Source: Aplectana chamaeleonis
Lineage: Eukaryota > Nematoda > Chromadorea > Rhabditida > Cosmocercidae
Length of the DNA: 64,000 bases
Assembly: GCA_029168955.1 (NCBI GenBank)
Contig: JAPDOI010000364.1
Span: 620,001-684,000, forward strand
Direction: 5' to 3'
Shown here piece by piece: positions 46,151 to 57,648 of this stretch. Numbering within the stretch: position 1 is the first letter of the stretch; every line of letters starts with the position of its first letter. Under the pieces are notes generated by a model. It was not told the DNA's origin. It searched no databases and saw nothing but the letters and a program-made list of their open reading frames with translations. Both the position numbers and the translations under genes were made by a program.

Positions 46151-47113
46151 ATCCTCCTGCTCTTCTTCATTTGCAAGATCAGCAGTTTACTCTTCATTGG
46201 CAACTTCATCACCACGCTGTATCTCTCTCGTCCTCACTGCAGACAAACATCGTCGCTTCTGAAATGGGAAGAGTGCTTAGGCGAAAGTGCACTTTAAGTG
46301 GGGTCCAACACAACTTCCCGGCGCTCAGCGCACTTCCAGCTGGGTCACCGATGCTCGGTACTGAATATTCTCGCTGAATTACAGCCCATATATTTTACAA
46401 ATGTGCAAGCTTTGGTTCAAAGGGAATGCAGCGTTAGACAGAAAAGAATTCGAGCTTTTGATCGGAATATCGCATTTGGCCGAAGGACCAACGCTAAGGG
46501 GGGAACTATACTTGGAGGATTAATCCCCACGTGCGACTCTCCGTACACCTTGGCATGATTGTGTGTCGGTTCGTCTTTCTTGTTAGACTCAGCACAAGGT
46601 TGGTACTAACTCTTTATGGCCAACGTTTCGGAGAAACCTCCTTCTTCAGAGCCTGGAAGGATCTAATAAGATTTGTGCTTATTCGATCAAACGTTGTCTT
46701 AAACTTACCCATCCGAGAGCCCAAATTTTCGCCCGCGTGGGTGTGAGAGATTGAGGCAGATAAACCTCACCCCGCCAAGAACTCGCTCGTAAACAAACAG
46801 CGCGGAAAGTCGATAGTATAGCCGTCTCGCTCATTTAAGTCCGAGCAGAACAAGCAGCGGAGCGGTTGGTCATGGCAAAACACAACAAAGATACGAAGAT
46901 TTCGACATGATACGCCCTATGAGCCTAATTTCGACTGTTCCAAAATGAGGAAGAGAGGCTATAGGAACGCTGTAGACCACCACTTGTGATGTTAGAAGGC
47001 TAGTCTTACGTATGGCCTGAGCTCCTGGGTTATATTCAGGCCTTCTCCATTCCGATACTTGGAGCGATGCTATCTCAATCAGAAGGGTGATCTAAATTTG
47101 GTCGCCAGGCGCG
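46151..47113. other. No gene recognised
   Basis: The small plus ORFs at 46171-46377, 46298-46558 and 46531-46746 overlap each other in different frames and show no domain. GCAGCGGAGCGGTTGG at 46854 resembles the centre of the 2897-3070 palindrome. Confidence 0.35.
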
Positions 47114-47571
47114 TTAGAGGCAGTGTTCACGAAGAAAAAGTTGCACGTTTTTTGGCTAAAACGTAAGCTTTGGGTCTCTCTAAGAAGATTAAGAACGGAA
47201 GTGCGACAAAAAACGGCCGGTAAGTGGGTGAAAATCTCGTGTGCCAGCCAACCCGCCCACGTCCTGTAACAGTTTACCTAAATTTGTGGTTACGTGAGCG
47301 ATGGTTTCCGATCAAAAGCCCCTTTCTTTCCTTCATTCTCAACGTCTCTCTTTACTCAGGTCAGCTCGCACACATCGACTGCAAGAAACGAGAGTTACAA
47401 GCCTCGGACAACTCGTCCACAATGCTTCCCTAGCTGAATTTTGAGGGGCCATAGCTCCGTTTCCAGGGGGTCTTGTACGATTCCAGGGACATCATTGAAC
47501 TTAGCATGAGACGGTTTTCAAGATAGGCGGAAAAACAGAAAAACGACTTTTATCGTGAACACTGCCTTTAA
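47114..47571. mobile_element. TTAA-type element, AGGCAGTGTTCACG ends
   Basis: TTAG (47114-47117), AGGCAGTGTTCACGAAGAAA; TCGTGAACACTGCCT, TTAA (47568-47571). It matches 1675-2169 through TTTACTCAGGTCAGCTCGC and ACAAGCCTCGGACAACTCGT. One base of the left target has changed. Confidence 0.8.
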
Positions 47572-47886
47572 AGGAATCGGGGAGCAGCGGTGAAGTCAGT
47601 CATCGCAGCGGCGTTTGCATGGCAGCTGCTGCAAGCGATGGCATCGCACTCTCATCGCGCTTAAATCATCGTTTTTCGCGCGATTGCCTGCTGTTTAGCG
47701 CGCGCTCGCGATTTCATCACATCGCAGCGCCCTGCACTGCGATGTCGCGTCGCGGAAGCGTTTTTCTAAGCAAACTCTAAAAGGCAATGTTCAGGGTAAA
47801 AAATGTGTTTCAGTTTTTACTAGGGATGGGTCGTGGTGGGGCACACTGTAACGTTGACGTCGAAAGAACGCATGCTCAGACATTCG

Positions 47887-48013
47887 CTGTTATGAACTCG
47901 ATACCAATAGCATATGTTCCGCCGAGCACCTGCCGGAACATATCGTATTGGTTGGCGGATGATAACAGCAGACACTTTCTGTTATGAACTCGATACCAAT
48001 AGCATATGTTCCG
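47887..48013. repeat. Hairpin and 92-bp direct repeat with CATATGTTCCG
   Basis: CTGTTATGAACTCGATACCA to CATATGTTCCG at 47887-47921 is repeated at 47979-48013. Between them an inverse version (CGGAACATATCGTATTGG to GATAACAG, 47933-47968) can pair with either copy. Words GTTGGCGGATCATAACAG and GTTGGCGGTTCATGACAG recur near 48690-48730. Confidence 0.65.
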
Positions 48014-48895
48014 AGAACACATCCGTTTGGGTAGCGCAAGATCAGTATTAGCCTGCTATCAGCTTCCCTTAGGTTTGAAAAACTGTTCTATACCACGAGA
48101 ACGTGATTTTTAACAGCACAACGTTGAAACACTCATCGCTATAATTGTACCTTGTTCGAAAACGCTTATAAAGTCCAATTTCACAATACATTCCGTGTGT
48201 TTCTTTATTGAGAAATAAAGTTATCGAATTAAATCCATGTGAGACTTTGCGTGTGGTTTTATTGTACGAGAAGCGCACCGTCTTGCAATAACCCCGGTGC
48301 TTTTCTCTCCAACATGTAGCAGAAAGTTAAGAATTAGCCGTCGATTATGGCAGTGCCTCCGCAGTGGCGCACACAAGCATCCTATTCAACGGATACTTTT
48401 TAATCTTCTTCCCAATTTTGAGAAAAAACTGATTGAAAAAAGTTAACTTCAAGAATAACCCCTTCAAGTACCTATAGAAGAAAAGGTTAGACGAAATTAA
48501 TCAATAATTAAAGCAAAAAGCGAGAAAATTGAAAAAACAGGCTTATAAAAGCAGAAAACAGAGAAACATGGCATAAATAATGGAACGAAACAGAAATCAT
48601 TCAAAGCAATTTTTGTCTACGACGCTAGACGCTTACAGCATAAAAAGCGAGCGGACCGATCGTCAACTCGGAAAGACTTTTTTGGTTGGCGGATCATAAC
48701 AGACAATCGTATTCGTTGGCGGTTCATGACAGCCTCCTGTTTCTCCCAATACCAACCCTATATCGAACCAATACACTGCAAATGTGGCCGCGTTTTGGTT
48801 TGCGGTAATCGATTTTGGTATCCTATAGGTTGGCGGTTGATAACTACCCTGCTTTTTGGTAACGAACCAGAAAAAACTCCAGAAGAGCCCGAAGT
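48014..48895. other. No gene recognised
   Basis: The minus ORF at 48069-48278 and the overlapping ORFs at 48663-48917 and 48726-49193 lack domains; the last runs into a decayed TTAA-type element. GGTTGGCGG...TAACAG words recur at 48680-48845. Confidence 0.35.
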
Positions 48896-49240
48896 TGCCA
48901 CTTCGAGCGCAAGGCAAACCCTAAAAGCGCAACGCAAGCCCACCGACGTGAACAAACGAATGCTCGAGATCGTGAGATGGGCGATGATTTCAAATCATCA
49001 GCCCCGTTCTTCCCTTCATTCTCAACTTCTCTCTTTACTCAGGTCAGCACGCCTACACCGGCTGCAAAAGACAGAAGTTACAAGCCTCGGACAACTCGTC
49101 CACCATCTTTCCTTAGCTCAATTTCTGAGAGACCATAACTCCGTTACCAGAGGGTCTTGTACGATTTCAGAGACATCATTGGAATCAGCATGAGGCCGCT
49201 TCCAAGATAGGCGGGAAAACAAAAAATCGATTTTTTCATC
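48896..49240. mobile_element. Truncated relative of the 1675-2169 element
   Basis: It shares CACCGACGTGAACAAACGAA, CTCTCTTTACTCAGGTCAGC, CAAGCCTCGGACAACTCGTC and CAAGATAGGCGG with 1675-2169, but both TTAA ends are lost. Confidence 0.7.
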
Positions 49241-50293
49241 GTTTCATTTTTTCATCCCCTAAAGCATCAAACAGCGGAGGGGGAAGGGGTAATTCACGAG
49301 CACGATCTCGATGCCAGATATAGATAAGAGCTTCCCTATGAGTTTTCCCACTTATTTGCCTGGGTAAACTCCTAGCGAGAAGCCATATTCGGCGAAAAAA
49401 AAGCGGACATTCTTATAAGACTTCTGATTTTTTTTGCCGAGCTGTTAGTTGGATTCGCAGTAGAAGACAGGGTTTGCGATACAAACGGTTTTTGTGATAT
49501 CCTCATGAGAGTAGATCTGTCATCAAAAAGTAGGATCTCGAAATCTGGATGCACTCAAATTCAGTGAACTAGATAAACGGACAAGTTCGAAAATAAACAT
49601 CTGCGACAACGAAACAACAGCGAAAATAAGCATAAATGGTCCCAGAACCCTGCTGTACCTTTGTGTTTGTCTGGGTCAGGACGCGAAATGGCGTCGAAGT
49701 ATGGTTTTTAAGCGCGATGCGAGGTGTTGGCGGATGTATATCGCAGAGCAAATCACATCGCACGCGATTTTCGCGGCGCGATGTAAGTATCGCCGGCATA
49801 GATACTAATTAGTCCTTGCGTTCACTATTGAAGGTTGGCGCAAACTCTGTGCCATATACTATAATATAGGTGTACCAAGTTTGCGAAAATCTCCAGTGGG
49901 GAACACAAAGTCTCATTAAGATCCATGGCGATGGAATGGTTCCACCCTAAAAGGTTGAAAAATCGTTGAACTTAAGTGGCGGGAAACTTTCCCTTCGACC
50001 AGGGGTGGTAGTAAATGGGTTTGAAAACGCGAGTAAACTCGCGGTAAGTTCGCGGCAAACTGCAGCCGAACGCGAGCTTTTTATTTGACAATTTTTTGAA
50101 AACGGACCAGGCATTGCTGAAACTACGCATCGCATGCCACTTTATGAGCCAATAGATACGCATAGTGTAAAAAAAATTCCAAAGAATAGTTCATTCTGTT
50201 TTCTTTTTTTTTCGGCTAAAAGTAGTTGTTTAGAAAAAATTCTGAAGGTTTTTTGAACTTTTCAGCTCGCGTTATGTTACGCAACACGGTAAC
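49241..50293. other. No gene recognised; partial repeat ends
   Basis: CTATTGAAGGTTGGCGCAAA at 49829 is another copy of the terminus seen at 45622. CATCGC/GCGATG-rich patches at 49715-49795 resemble 47590-47760. The ORFs at 49372-49554, 49569-49799 and 49947-50135 lack domains. Confidence 0.4.
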
Positions 50294-50746
50294 TTAAAGG
50301 CAGCATACACGCTCGTAAACGTCTTTGAGATAACTACGGATCTAGAATGGTATAGCACAGAACACAACTCCCACGCATTTTGAAACGACCCAAAATGACG
50401 CTACACGAGTAAGAAGTTGGCTCCGCCCCTGTATCTGCCCGCCCCTGTATTTGCGCCCTCCTCCAAAACAGGGGTTCTGGGCTATTTCTACCGTCGGCGA
50501 CGTTTGTGGGTGGTGGAATTGGTACAATAGGTAAACCACACACACTGACGACGGTGGGAATGGCACAGCCCCTCCGTTTCGGAGAGCAGAAAATACAGGG
50601 GGGGGCAGATACGGGGGCGGGGTCAACTTCTGGCTCATGTCGCGTCATTGTGGGTCGTTTTTTACGCTTCAGAATGCGTGGACGTCGTGTTCGGTGCCAT
50701 CCCATTCTAATTCCGCAGTTATCTCAATTACGTTTACTGCCTTTAG
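50294..50746. mobile_element. TTAA-type element, AGGCAGCATACACG ends
   Basis: TTAA (50294-50297), AGGCAGCATACACGCTCGTA; ACGTTTACTGCCT, TTAG (50743-50746). Interior ORFs on both strands (50334-50705 minus and others) arise because the two halves are partly inverted copies (GGGGCGGGTCAACTTC and GAAGTTGGCTCCGCCCC-type words). Confidence 0.75.
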
Positions 50747-50876
50747 AATGAGCTGACAGGGAAAATGGCAGTAGTGTGCGAATGAGGAAAAAGATGGATA
50801 GCTTTCGAAAAAGTCCAGGAAGTTTTTTTTTTTTTGAGAATCGAGCCGGCCTAGACAATAAAAAGTTCTGACAAGG

Positions 50877-51150
50877 TTCACGATCAGGGATGAGCGGAAT
50901 AGAAATATGAAATTTCGGAAATCGGTTTTCGGGTTTCGGAACAGAAATTTTTTCTAGGGTTTCGGAAATCGGGCGCGAAACGCCTGAAAATGCGCGGAAA
51001 TGCGGTTTTCGGAACGCGAAACACGGAATGATTCAAAATTCATCTGATTTTCTCTTCCGTCGCAGATGACCCGGTATTTTCGCACTCAGCAGCGTTTTTT
51101 GCGGGTTTCGGAACGCGAAACGCGGAATTCCGCCCATCCCTGTTCACGAT
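50877..51150. mobile_element. hAT-like MITE with perfect 8-bp duplication
   Basis: TTCACGAT (50877-50884), CAGGGATGAGCGGAATAGA; CGGAATTCCGCCCATCCCTG, TTCACGAT (51143-51150). The element is 258 bp, rich in TTTCGGAA and GAACGCGAAAC. An exact 8-bp duplication with CAGGG-type ends is diagnostic of the hAT superfamily. Confidence 0.93.
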
Positions 51151-51470
51151 CAATGAAACGCTTGCTAGAGAAGTGAGATGTCAGTAAAAAACGCTATATG
51201 CGGGTCCTAGTTGGGTAACTCAACAAGATGAAAAAAACTCATCAAAAATTGGCGGATCCTACTGGTTGCCGACAATTCCCGTTATTTCTGAAATCAAAAC
51301 ATTCACAAACGGTCGTAATAAAACAAACGTAGCGTTTGAAGACAGAACACTGTTGAAAAAAGACGTGAAAAACAGAGAAAAAACAAGAAAAATGGAAAAA
51401 ATCCACATGATGAGCGCGCAGAATCTCGTACGAAAGCTGGCCCGCAGCGCAAGTCCGCAATGGCACACCC

Positions 51471-52664
51471 TAAGGCCGTAGTTATACACCAGCGGAACGC
51501 TGCAGAAATAGCAAGACGACTACCACTTATGTGCGTCCTACCCAGATAGAGACATCACACTTTCCGCGGTACCACTAGTCGACGTTCCGTAACCCCTCCC
51601 GCGGAAGGCCAATAGAACGGTGGCGGGCAGTCGGCAGCGCCGTTTCGTTGACTGCCCGTACTCAGTGAACAAGCACTCTGCTGCCTTTCAGCCACCGCCT
51701 TGCGGCTAATCTGATGACTGACAGAAGACAGTCCTAAAACAGTTCGCGGCACATTCAAAAATCACCCATCGAGCAAAGATCTGGTAACACAAAATTTCAA
51801 AAATCCGCTTCTGGGGATTTCATCTTGAACTGCTCTTGACCCCCACTGGTCCTTGTAGTCTTCCCATTCGCAGATGCCAATAACAGACAGTGGTTCACCT
51901 GCCCAAGACCAGCGTCGCACACAGCGCGGGGTTTCGAAAGAGTCTCAGCACAGCGTTCTCTGTTCAGCAATCGTTCACTGCCTCCACTCTAGTGGGTGGT
52001 GCAATGATGATATCAAAGTGGGAATCGATGAGTGAGTGTTCGATGAGCCCCAGGAATAGCCGACTTTCGGCCGACACTCCGCGGGAGGACGGGAAAGCCT
52101 CTCTCTCCTTGGGAAGACGAAAAAGCCTCTCTCCGCGGGAAGTGGGGCGCTGTGCCACGCCCACAAAATTTGAGCGGCGCGGAGTCGACTAGCCCGACTT
52201 GGCCGGCGGCAAGTGGGCTGGTTTTTATCTGAGTAAGTGTGCTGAGGCATGCCAAAAGGAAGAGTTGTCCCAGGAAAACGCACCGGAAGCCCGCACCAAG
52301 CAGTTATACACGCCGCGGCACTGTATACTGTATCCTTGCCGGACCCACCCCGTTGGAAAATTGCCAAATTCCATCAGCTGATTATTTTTCAGATCTTAAC
52401 TTGTTAAAATACCACCAAAACGACATAACGAGCGCTGCTATGACAGGAGCAATAGATTTCTAGTGACTTTTTGCAATAAAAAAGTGATAGAAGCATGAAA
52501 TACCAATAAAATACAATTGAAACGTCCGGGAATTTTTGCTCCGCAATATTGCGTCAAGGACATCAAAGACGCAACATTGCAGACGAGTCCCTGATCCACG
52601 CAGCAAGCGGCGTCAATGTCATCGCGGGACGTTTTCATTCCGCTGGTGTGTAACTACGGCCTTA
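51471..52664. mobile_element. 1.19-kb PIF/Harbinger-like element, GGCCGTAGTTATACACC ends
   Basis: TAA (51471-51473), GGCCGTAGTTATACACCAGC; GCTGGTGTGTAACTACGGCC, TTA (52662-52664). The ends match for about 28 bp. The start is close to GGCCATTGTTATA at 28539, so these are related families. The internal ORFs on both strands (51890-52192 plus; 51975-52367 minus) are mutually overlapping and unrecognised. Confidence 0.8.
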
Positions 52665-52846
52665 ACCTCATCAGTACATACGAAATGCTGCAAAATAAGC
52701 CGCGTCACCCCGAAGTCACATCAGAACGTGCAAAACATCACGAAACTTGGCTTCGAGGTGACAACGGGAGGCTAGTTTGCCCTCCATGTCACAACAGGAA
52801 GGAGTAGTGGGCTCCAGGTGACAATCGGAATTTCCTGAGATAGGTG
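52665..52846 (-). mobile_element. GTCACCTGGAG-family end, right-facing
   Basis: GCCGCGTCACCCCGAAGTCAC, shortened GCCGCGTCACC, then CTTCGAGGTGACAACGGGAG and CTCCAGGTGACAATCGGAA, TTTCCTGA. The same order occurs at 54555-54705. It is interrupted on its left by the 51471-52664 element. Confidence 0.6.
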
Positions 52847-53150
52847 CACCGACTCAGGAAATCCCGGTTGTCATCTGGAGGTCTCCAGCAGGTCGTGGGG
52901 CGGAGTCATGCCCTATCACATCCTCACGACCTCCAGGTGACATGATAGAGAACTTGAGGTGACATGAACCCTTATTTTTGCGTTCACCTCTTTACATGCT
53001 GGTCACCTCCACGTGACAAAAACTGATTCCCCTCCCCTAACTTTGCGTTCACACTATACGATATGCCGCTTTCTAACCGATCATTTTACCGTGAACGTTT
53101 ATTACAATAGCACGGTAATTCATGGAAAATTGATTTTTCACTCATCCCAA

Positions 53151-53435
53151 GTATTGTGCTTCTCTGGGCCAAATTCCGGTCCGCAATTGCGTCGCGACAC
53201 GCTTTGCGGCCGCGCGCTCTCGAGTCGAAAGAGTTCCCAGCGCAGAAGCCGCCGCTGTGTCGACTCTGGGTTGGCTTTGGAAACGGGGAACTAAACAAAA
53301 TTGGAGAAAACAGTTTAAAAAAGCCTCTTCGGCGCGGCTTTGGAGGTGGGAACTCGACTGGCACGGGCGCGTGCTGCCGCAGAGCGTGTCGAGACGCATT
53401 TGCGGACCGGAATTTGGCCCAGATAAGCACAATAC
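53151..53435. mobile_element. 285-bp TA-type hairpin element, GTATTGTGCTT ends
   Basis: GTATTGTGCTTCTCTGGGCC on the left and GGCCCAGATAAGCACAATAC on the right, with arms continuing as AATTCCGGTCCGCAATTGCG. A one-sided relative lies at 62067-62140 (TGTGCTTATCTGGGTCAAAT). Likely a MITE. The three ORFs across it are arm shadows. Confidence 0.8.
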
Positions 53436-53981
53436 ACTGCGATGCATAATCATAGCAACACCTTCAAAATAAGAGTATCATATGTTGGATTGAGGTTTTA
53501 GATATTGGAGAAAGTTTCCATGTTTTCTGCCACGACGAAAACGATGGGTCAAGTGGTATGACCAGGAGTTACCCATTTCGCGCTTTGTCATAGAATAAAG
53601 CTTGTATTTTGCGCGGCGCATAAGTATAGCAGCACTTGAGAGAACTGCCCTCCCGACGATCGTTTGAAACCTTCCTCGCACTGCAGAGTGCGTTTGAAGA
53701 AAATTTAATAGGTGAGGGTTCTTCTCTGAAATTCACTGTGGGACCACAGCAGGGGCCCACACCTAAGTAATGAGAAAACGCGAAAATTGTCGCAGACCCA
53801 CATCAAGAAAAATTTTCTTCAAAGGCATTTCCCAGGGATGCAAAAGGTCTCAAACGGTAGAGAGCGCAGTTTTTCAAAACTAGAATTTTTTCGGGTCCCT
53901 ATTTGAGAACTTAAGTTTTTGCAGTTTTGAAACAACAAATTATGTTCGTGGACAAGTTTCTTTACTTTCTTCCGCTATCTA

Positions 53982-54240
53982 CATACAGTTCACCTCCGCA
54001 CTGCCGTGCAGTTCGCAAAGTGCACGCTGATTGCGAAATCGTGCTGCGGCGCGGCTGCGAGTATCCTGTGACAGGGATGTGGGATCACCCGGGCGGTGGG
54101 TTCACTCGGGCATCAAAGGCAAAAACCGCCCGGGTGAACGCACATCCCTGCCTGAGGATACTCGCAGCCGCGCCGCAGCACGTTTTCGCAATCAGCGCGC
54201 ACTTTGCAGACTGAACGGCAGTGCAGAAGTGAACTGTATG
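53982..54240. repeat. 259-bp palindrome with about 120-bp arms
   Basis: CATACAGTTCAC at 53982 is mirrored at 54229-54240. The arms hold CACTGCCGTGCAGTT, GTGCTGCGGCGCGGCTGCGA and ACCCGGGCGGT with their complements. The centre is a short AAGGCAAAA-type loop. It would extrude as a stable cruciform. A foldback transposon is probable. Confidence 0.85.
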
Positions 54241-54733
54241 TTGCGGTCTTCGGCGCTTATCTGATATGGTGTCGACTAATCCGAAGTCGACTTATTCAGT
54301 CGAATGATCTTTTCAAATATTTCCATTCAGCCGCAGTGTAGTGCATACAGTGTGTTATCATGATAGAGAACACCCCATTAAACCAATTCCTCAACTACTG
54401 CGAATAACTCTACTATTTTTATAACGAAACAGGAGACGAAATTTTTCAAAAGGTCTGACTCTCTGCGCCCTCCCACACTCTGCCTGACTCTCGCTGCCTG
54501 TGAAGCCTACGATTGGCTTGTCGCGGTCTCACTGCATCAGAACATGTTAAATGTTGCGAAATAAGCCGCGTCACCTCGAAGTCACAACAGAAAGTGCAAA
54601 ACGTGACGAAATTTGGCTTCGAGGTGACAACGGGAGGCTAGTTTGCCCTCCATGTCACAACAGGAACGAGTTGTGGGTTCCAGGTGACAACAGGGAATTC
54701 CTGAAAAGTTAGCGCCGACCTTCAATGGAGGAC

Positions 54734-57648
54734 GTGAAGAATCATTGGGATCCACGCCGACTGTACGGTTGCGGTCAACCGCCTGAAGCCCTAAGTCAGT
54801 ATTGGTTGTTTAGAATCGTGAAATCGATTTCTGATTAAAGTCTCAGTTATGGTTCGATTTTGATTTGTGTCCCTCAAGTCACCGATGCTCACGACGCTCA
54901 TGTGGCGAGAATTTTCTTCTGTTACGCCCTACTCAGACATCGGCGTTTCGCTGCCCCTGGTTTTTGCAGACGTCTGCAATTGGTGAGATTTCGAAATTGA
55001 CCAATAGCAGATCTGCTGCGGAAGCCAGCGGCACCAAAGCGTTGATGTATAATTAGGGCCCTAATGACGACGGCTCTTTCACTGAATCGTCCAGGGGCCA
55101 TTCCTGTTCTTCTAGTCCAAATCTACTAGCTACGTCCTAGGTAACTATAGGAATATACCTTCTACTACCTTCTACTATACCTTCTCTGAGACTGTAATAG
55201 CCGAAAAATAGCCCACCAGGCTATGTAACGGCTCCTGGTGAGCTATTTCTCCATTATTTCTTGGATATTTCTTGGGTTTACACGAAATAGCCAAGAAATC
55301 ACCGAGCAATAACCGAGAGGTAACTAGAATTAACCAAAAATAAACGATGCGCTGCCGTCGCCGGCTCCCCAAGCTTAGCGTGGTCCAAGTACATCAAATG
55401 TGGGTAACTGGGCCGACAACGGCGCTGACATCTGAACCATGTCTTAAGAATGCATCGTATACTTTCTCGGGCGCAATATTTCTCGGCAATTTCGCGGGCA
55501 GCTTTATTTGGCGTCGATTTTAAGGCTATTTGACGGCAACCAGCTGTTTCCCGGCTACTTCATGGCTATAATGTGGAAAGTAGGTATTTCATGGCTATTT
55601 TCCGGCTACCTCTTGGCCAAAACTCTCAGAGTTTTCATACAATTGAAGCTGGCGAATAGCTGCCTTTCGTAAGCTCATTGTGACTATGAGCGGATCGATT
55701 CTTCTCGTGGTGCCTGCGGGCGGATCGCTGGCAGTTAGGAGGAAATATCGGATCTTGGCAGAGGCTGATACTCCAGCCCGATTCCGAGAGATTTTCCTTT
55801 TTGCACACCAGCTCGTGATTTTCCAGCGGAAACTCGCAAATGTGTGATCGGAGATCGGACTATCGGTATCTTTCCGATCAGCAGCTGGTGTTCCTTTCTA
55901 TCATTAATCAGTCTTCATCTGAAAGACTTGTTTTTTTCGGCTAGCTGCAAGCGACGTGCACGCTCCGTGAGCAAGCAATGCTTGTATGATCTTTTTTTTT
56001 TGGAGGAAAAGCAGAACATGTTCCGGGTTTGAGGTCGGTCATGTAAAATTGGCTCCAAAACGGAGTGTACCTATAACGACGAAGTGCAATTAAAGCTATT
56101 CACTTAGAATTCTAACTATTAATTCTAACTATAACTAATAATTTGAGCACCACTAGTCAATAATGGAATGAATTAACACATTCAGCAAGTTTGAAGACAT
56201 CATTTCTCAGCGAAAGTTGAAGAGAACAGTAAGAAGGAGCCAAGCTGAGTGGAGCACAATGAACAAGTCATACACAGAGTTTCTGGTTGGACACGGATAA
56301 CTTTTGTATCACTCGATTTATAATTGATGGAAGAAAACGTAAACATGAAAAATAGAAATTTGCCCCACTTTTTTTCTGACGAACAAGGGAACCACATCTG
56401 GTCTAAAATGTCGTTTCCAATGCAATCCATAAGAGTTCATGCTTATCCAGTGATGTTTTGAAATCTAAGTTTGACGCTGCTGAAGTCTTCTCTGCATCGA
56501 GTTATGTTTGTGGGTTTAAACGATTGAGCGAAAAGGTAAGGGTAGACTCAGGGTTATTTTCAGGATGTTCAGAAAAATTTTTCGGCTTCGATTCAAAACC
56601 TGTTTCTGAGTGTACTTAGAAAATCGCCGCATTCAATAAGTGTCAAATATGCATTGAACTCGAGAGACCACACCCATTGAAAGGCCCTATCGCAGGGGCA
56701 CGTCCCCTGCGATAGGCTCCAAACGGCAGCGCGTGCTGTAAAATTTAATCCCAGAAGAACGTGTTGCAAAATAGCCCAGCGCTATCGTAATAGCACACCG
56801 ACACGCGAAGCGGCCGGAACACCCAAATCCTCCGCGGCCCGCTTGCATTGCACGATATGTGGCCGCCAGCACTTGGACGAGATCTCCAGCGGCTGGGCGG
56901 CCAGGTACCGCAAACTTGGGTAATTGAACTGGCAATGCCGCTGACATCAGTGTCTAGCCTGAAGAGTGCTTTTTATGCTTCCTTTTTTTGAAAAATCGTT
57001 TTGTACTAGTGTTGAATGCGTATCATGCACGCATTAAGCGTTTTATTTGTTGAGGCACGTGTTGTAATTTCAAACGCAAATGGGGAACGTGCTCACCGGC
57101 AGCACATTCCCTGATTGTGCTCGAAACTGTCTTGTCTTCGAGTTGAAGGAATATTCCACACGCATTAATTGCTGCAATTATCTGAGTATGTCGATTTTCG
57201 GGAAAAAAATAGGTTTCGTTTTGATTCTCCCACCGAATTCAAATTTTCGGGGCATAATGCGACCTTTGATGATTTCTAAAGCACTGTATTTGCCTTGATA
57301 CTCCTCTGTAGAGATTATTTGGGAAGTACAACACGAATCTGAGGTTTGTTTATCGATTTTCGATAGATTATGGTGGGTATACGGTAGTTTGGTCACAGCC
57401 CCTTTTTTGGTTGAAAACTTTCTTGTGGTATAAATAGGGGCGCTGAACAAGAATTTGAGGGTTATCGACTTTCGAAATACTAAAGTAGTGTATGCCTCCT
57501 AAATAGCATTATATATACCGTAACCTAGAGTAAGCAGCTTAATACCGTGAAACAAACCTCAAGCCCGTGTTCAGGACCCCGAATAACCTCCAAAAAAGTT
57601 TTGAGCCAAATCCAAAACGATTTTTGTGAAAGCCTTAAAAATTTCCTA
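54734..57648. other. No gene recognised; several small repeats
   Basis: TATTTCTCGGC/AATAGCC words recur at 55170-55620 (also near 1130-1170), hinting at another decayed element. A GACATC-rich word set (CGCTGACATC) at 55425 and 56940 marks a shared repeat. The short ORFs show no domain. A perfect stem-loop lies at 56686-56716. Confidence 0.35.
56686..56716. repeat. Perfect 13-bp stem-loop
   Basis: CCTATCGCAGGGG, five-base loop CACGT, then CCCCTGCGATAGG. There is no T-run downstream and no adjacent gene, so a terminator role is not supported. It may be the remnant of a hairpin element. Confidence 0.75.

Larger units (their letters stand above)
52853..54733. mobile_element. GTCACCTGGAG-family element, about 1.85 kb, with nested hairpins
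   Basis: The left end CAGGAAATCCCGGTTGTCAT and the right end GTGACAACAGGGAATTCCTG are imperfect inverted repeats. Subterminal GACCTCCAGGTGAC and CTTCGAGGTGACAACGGG words recur. The interior holds the hairpin elements at 53151-53435 and 53982-54240 and no transposase frame. The outer word GCGCCGACCTTCAAT near 54733 pairs with the terminus at 45622. Confidence 0.6.
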
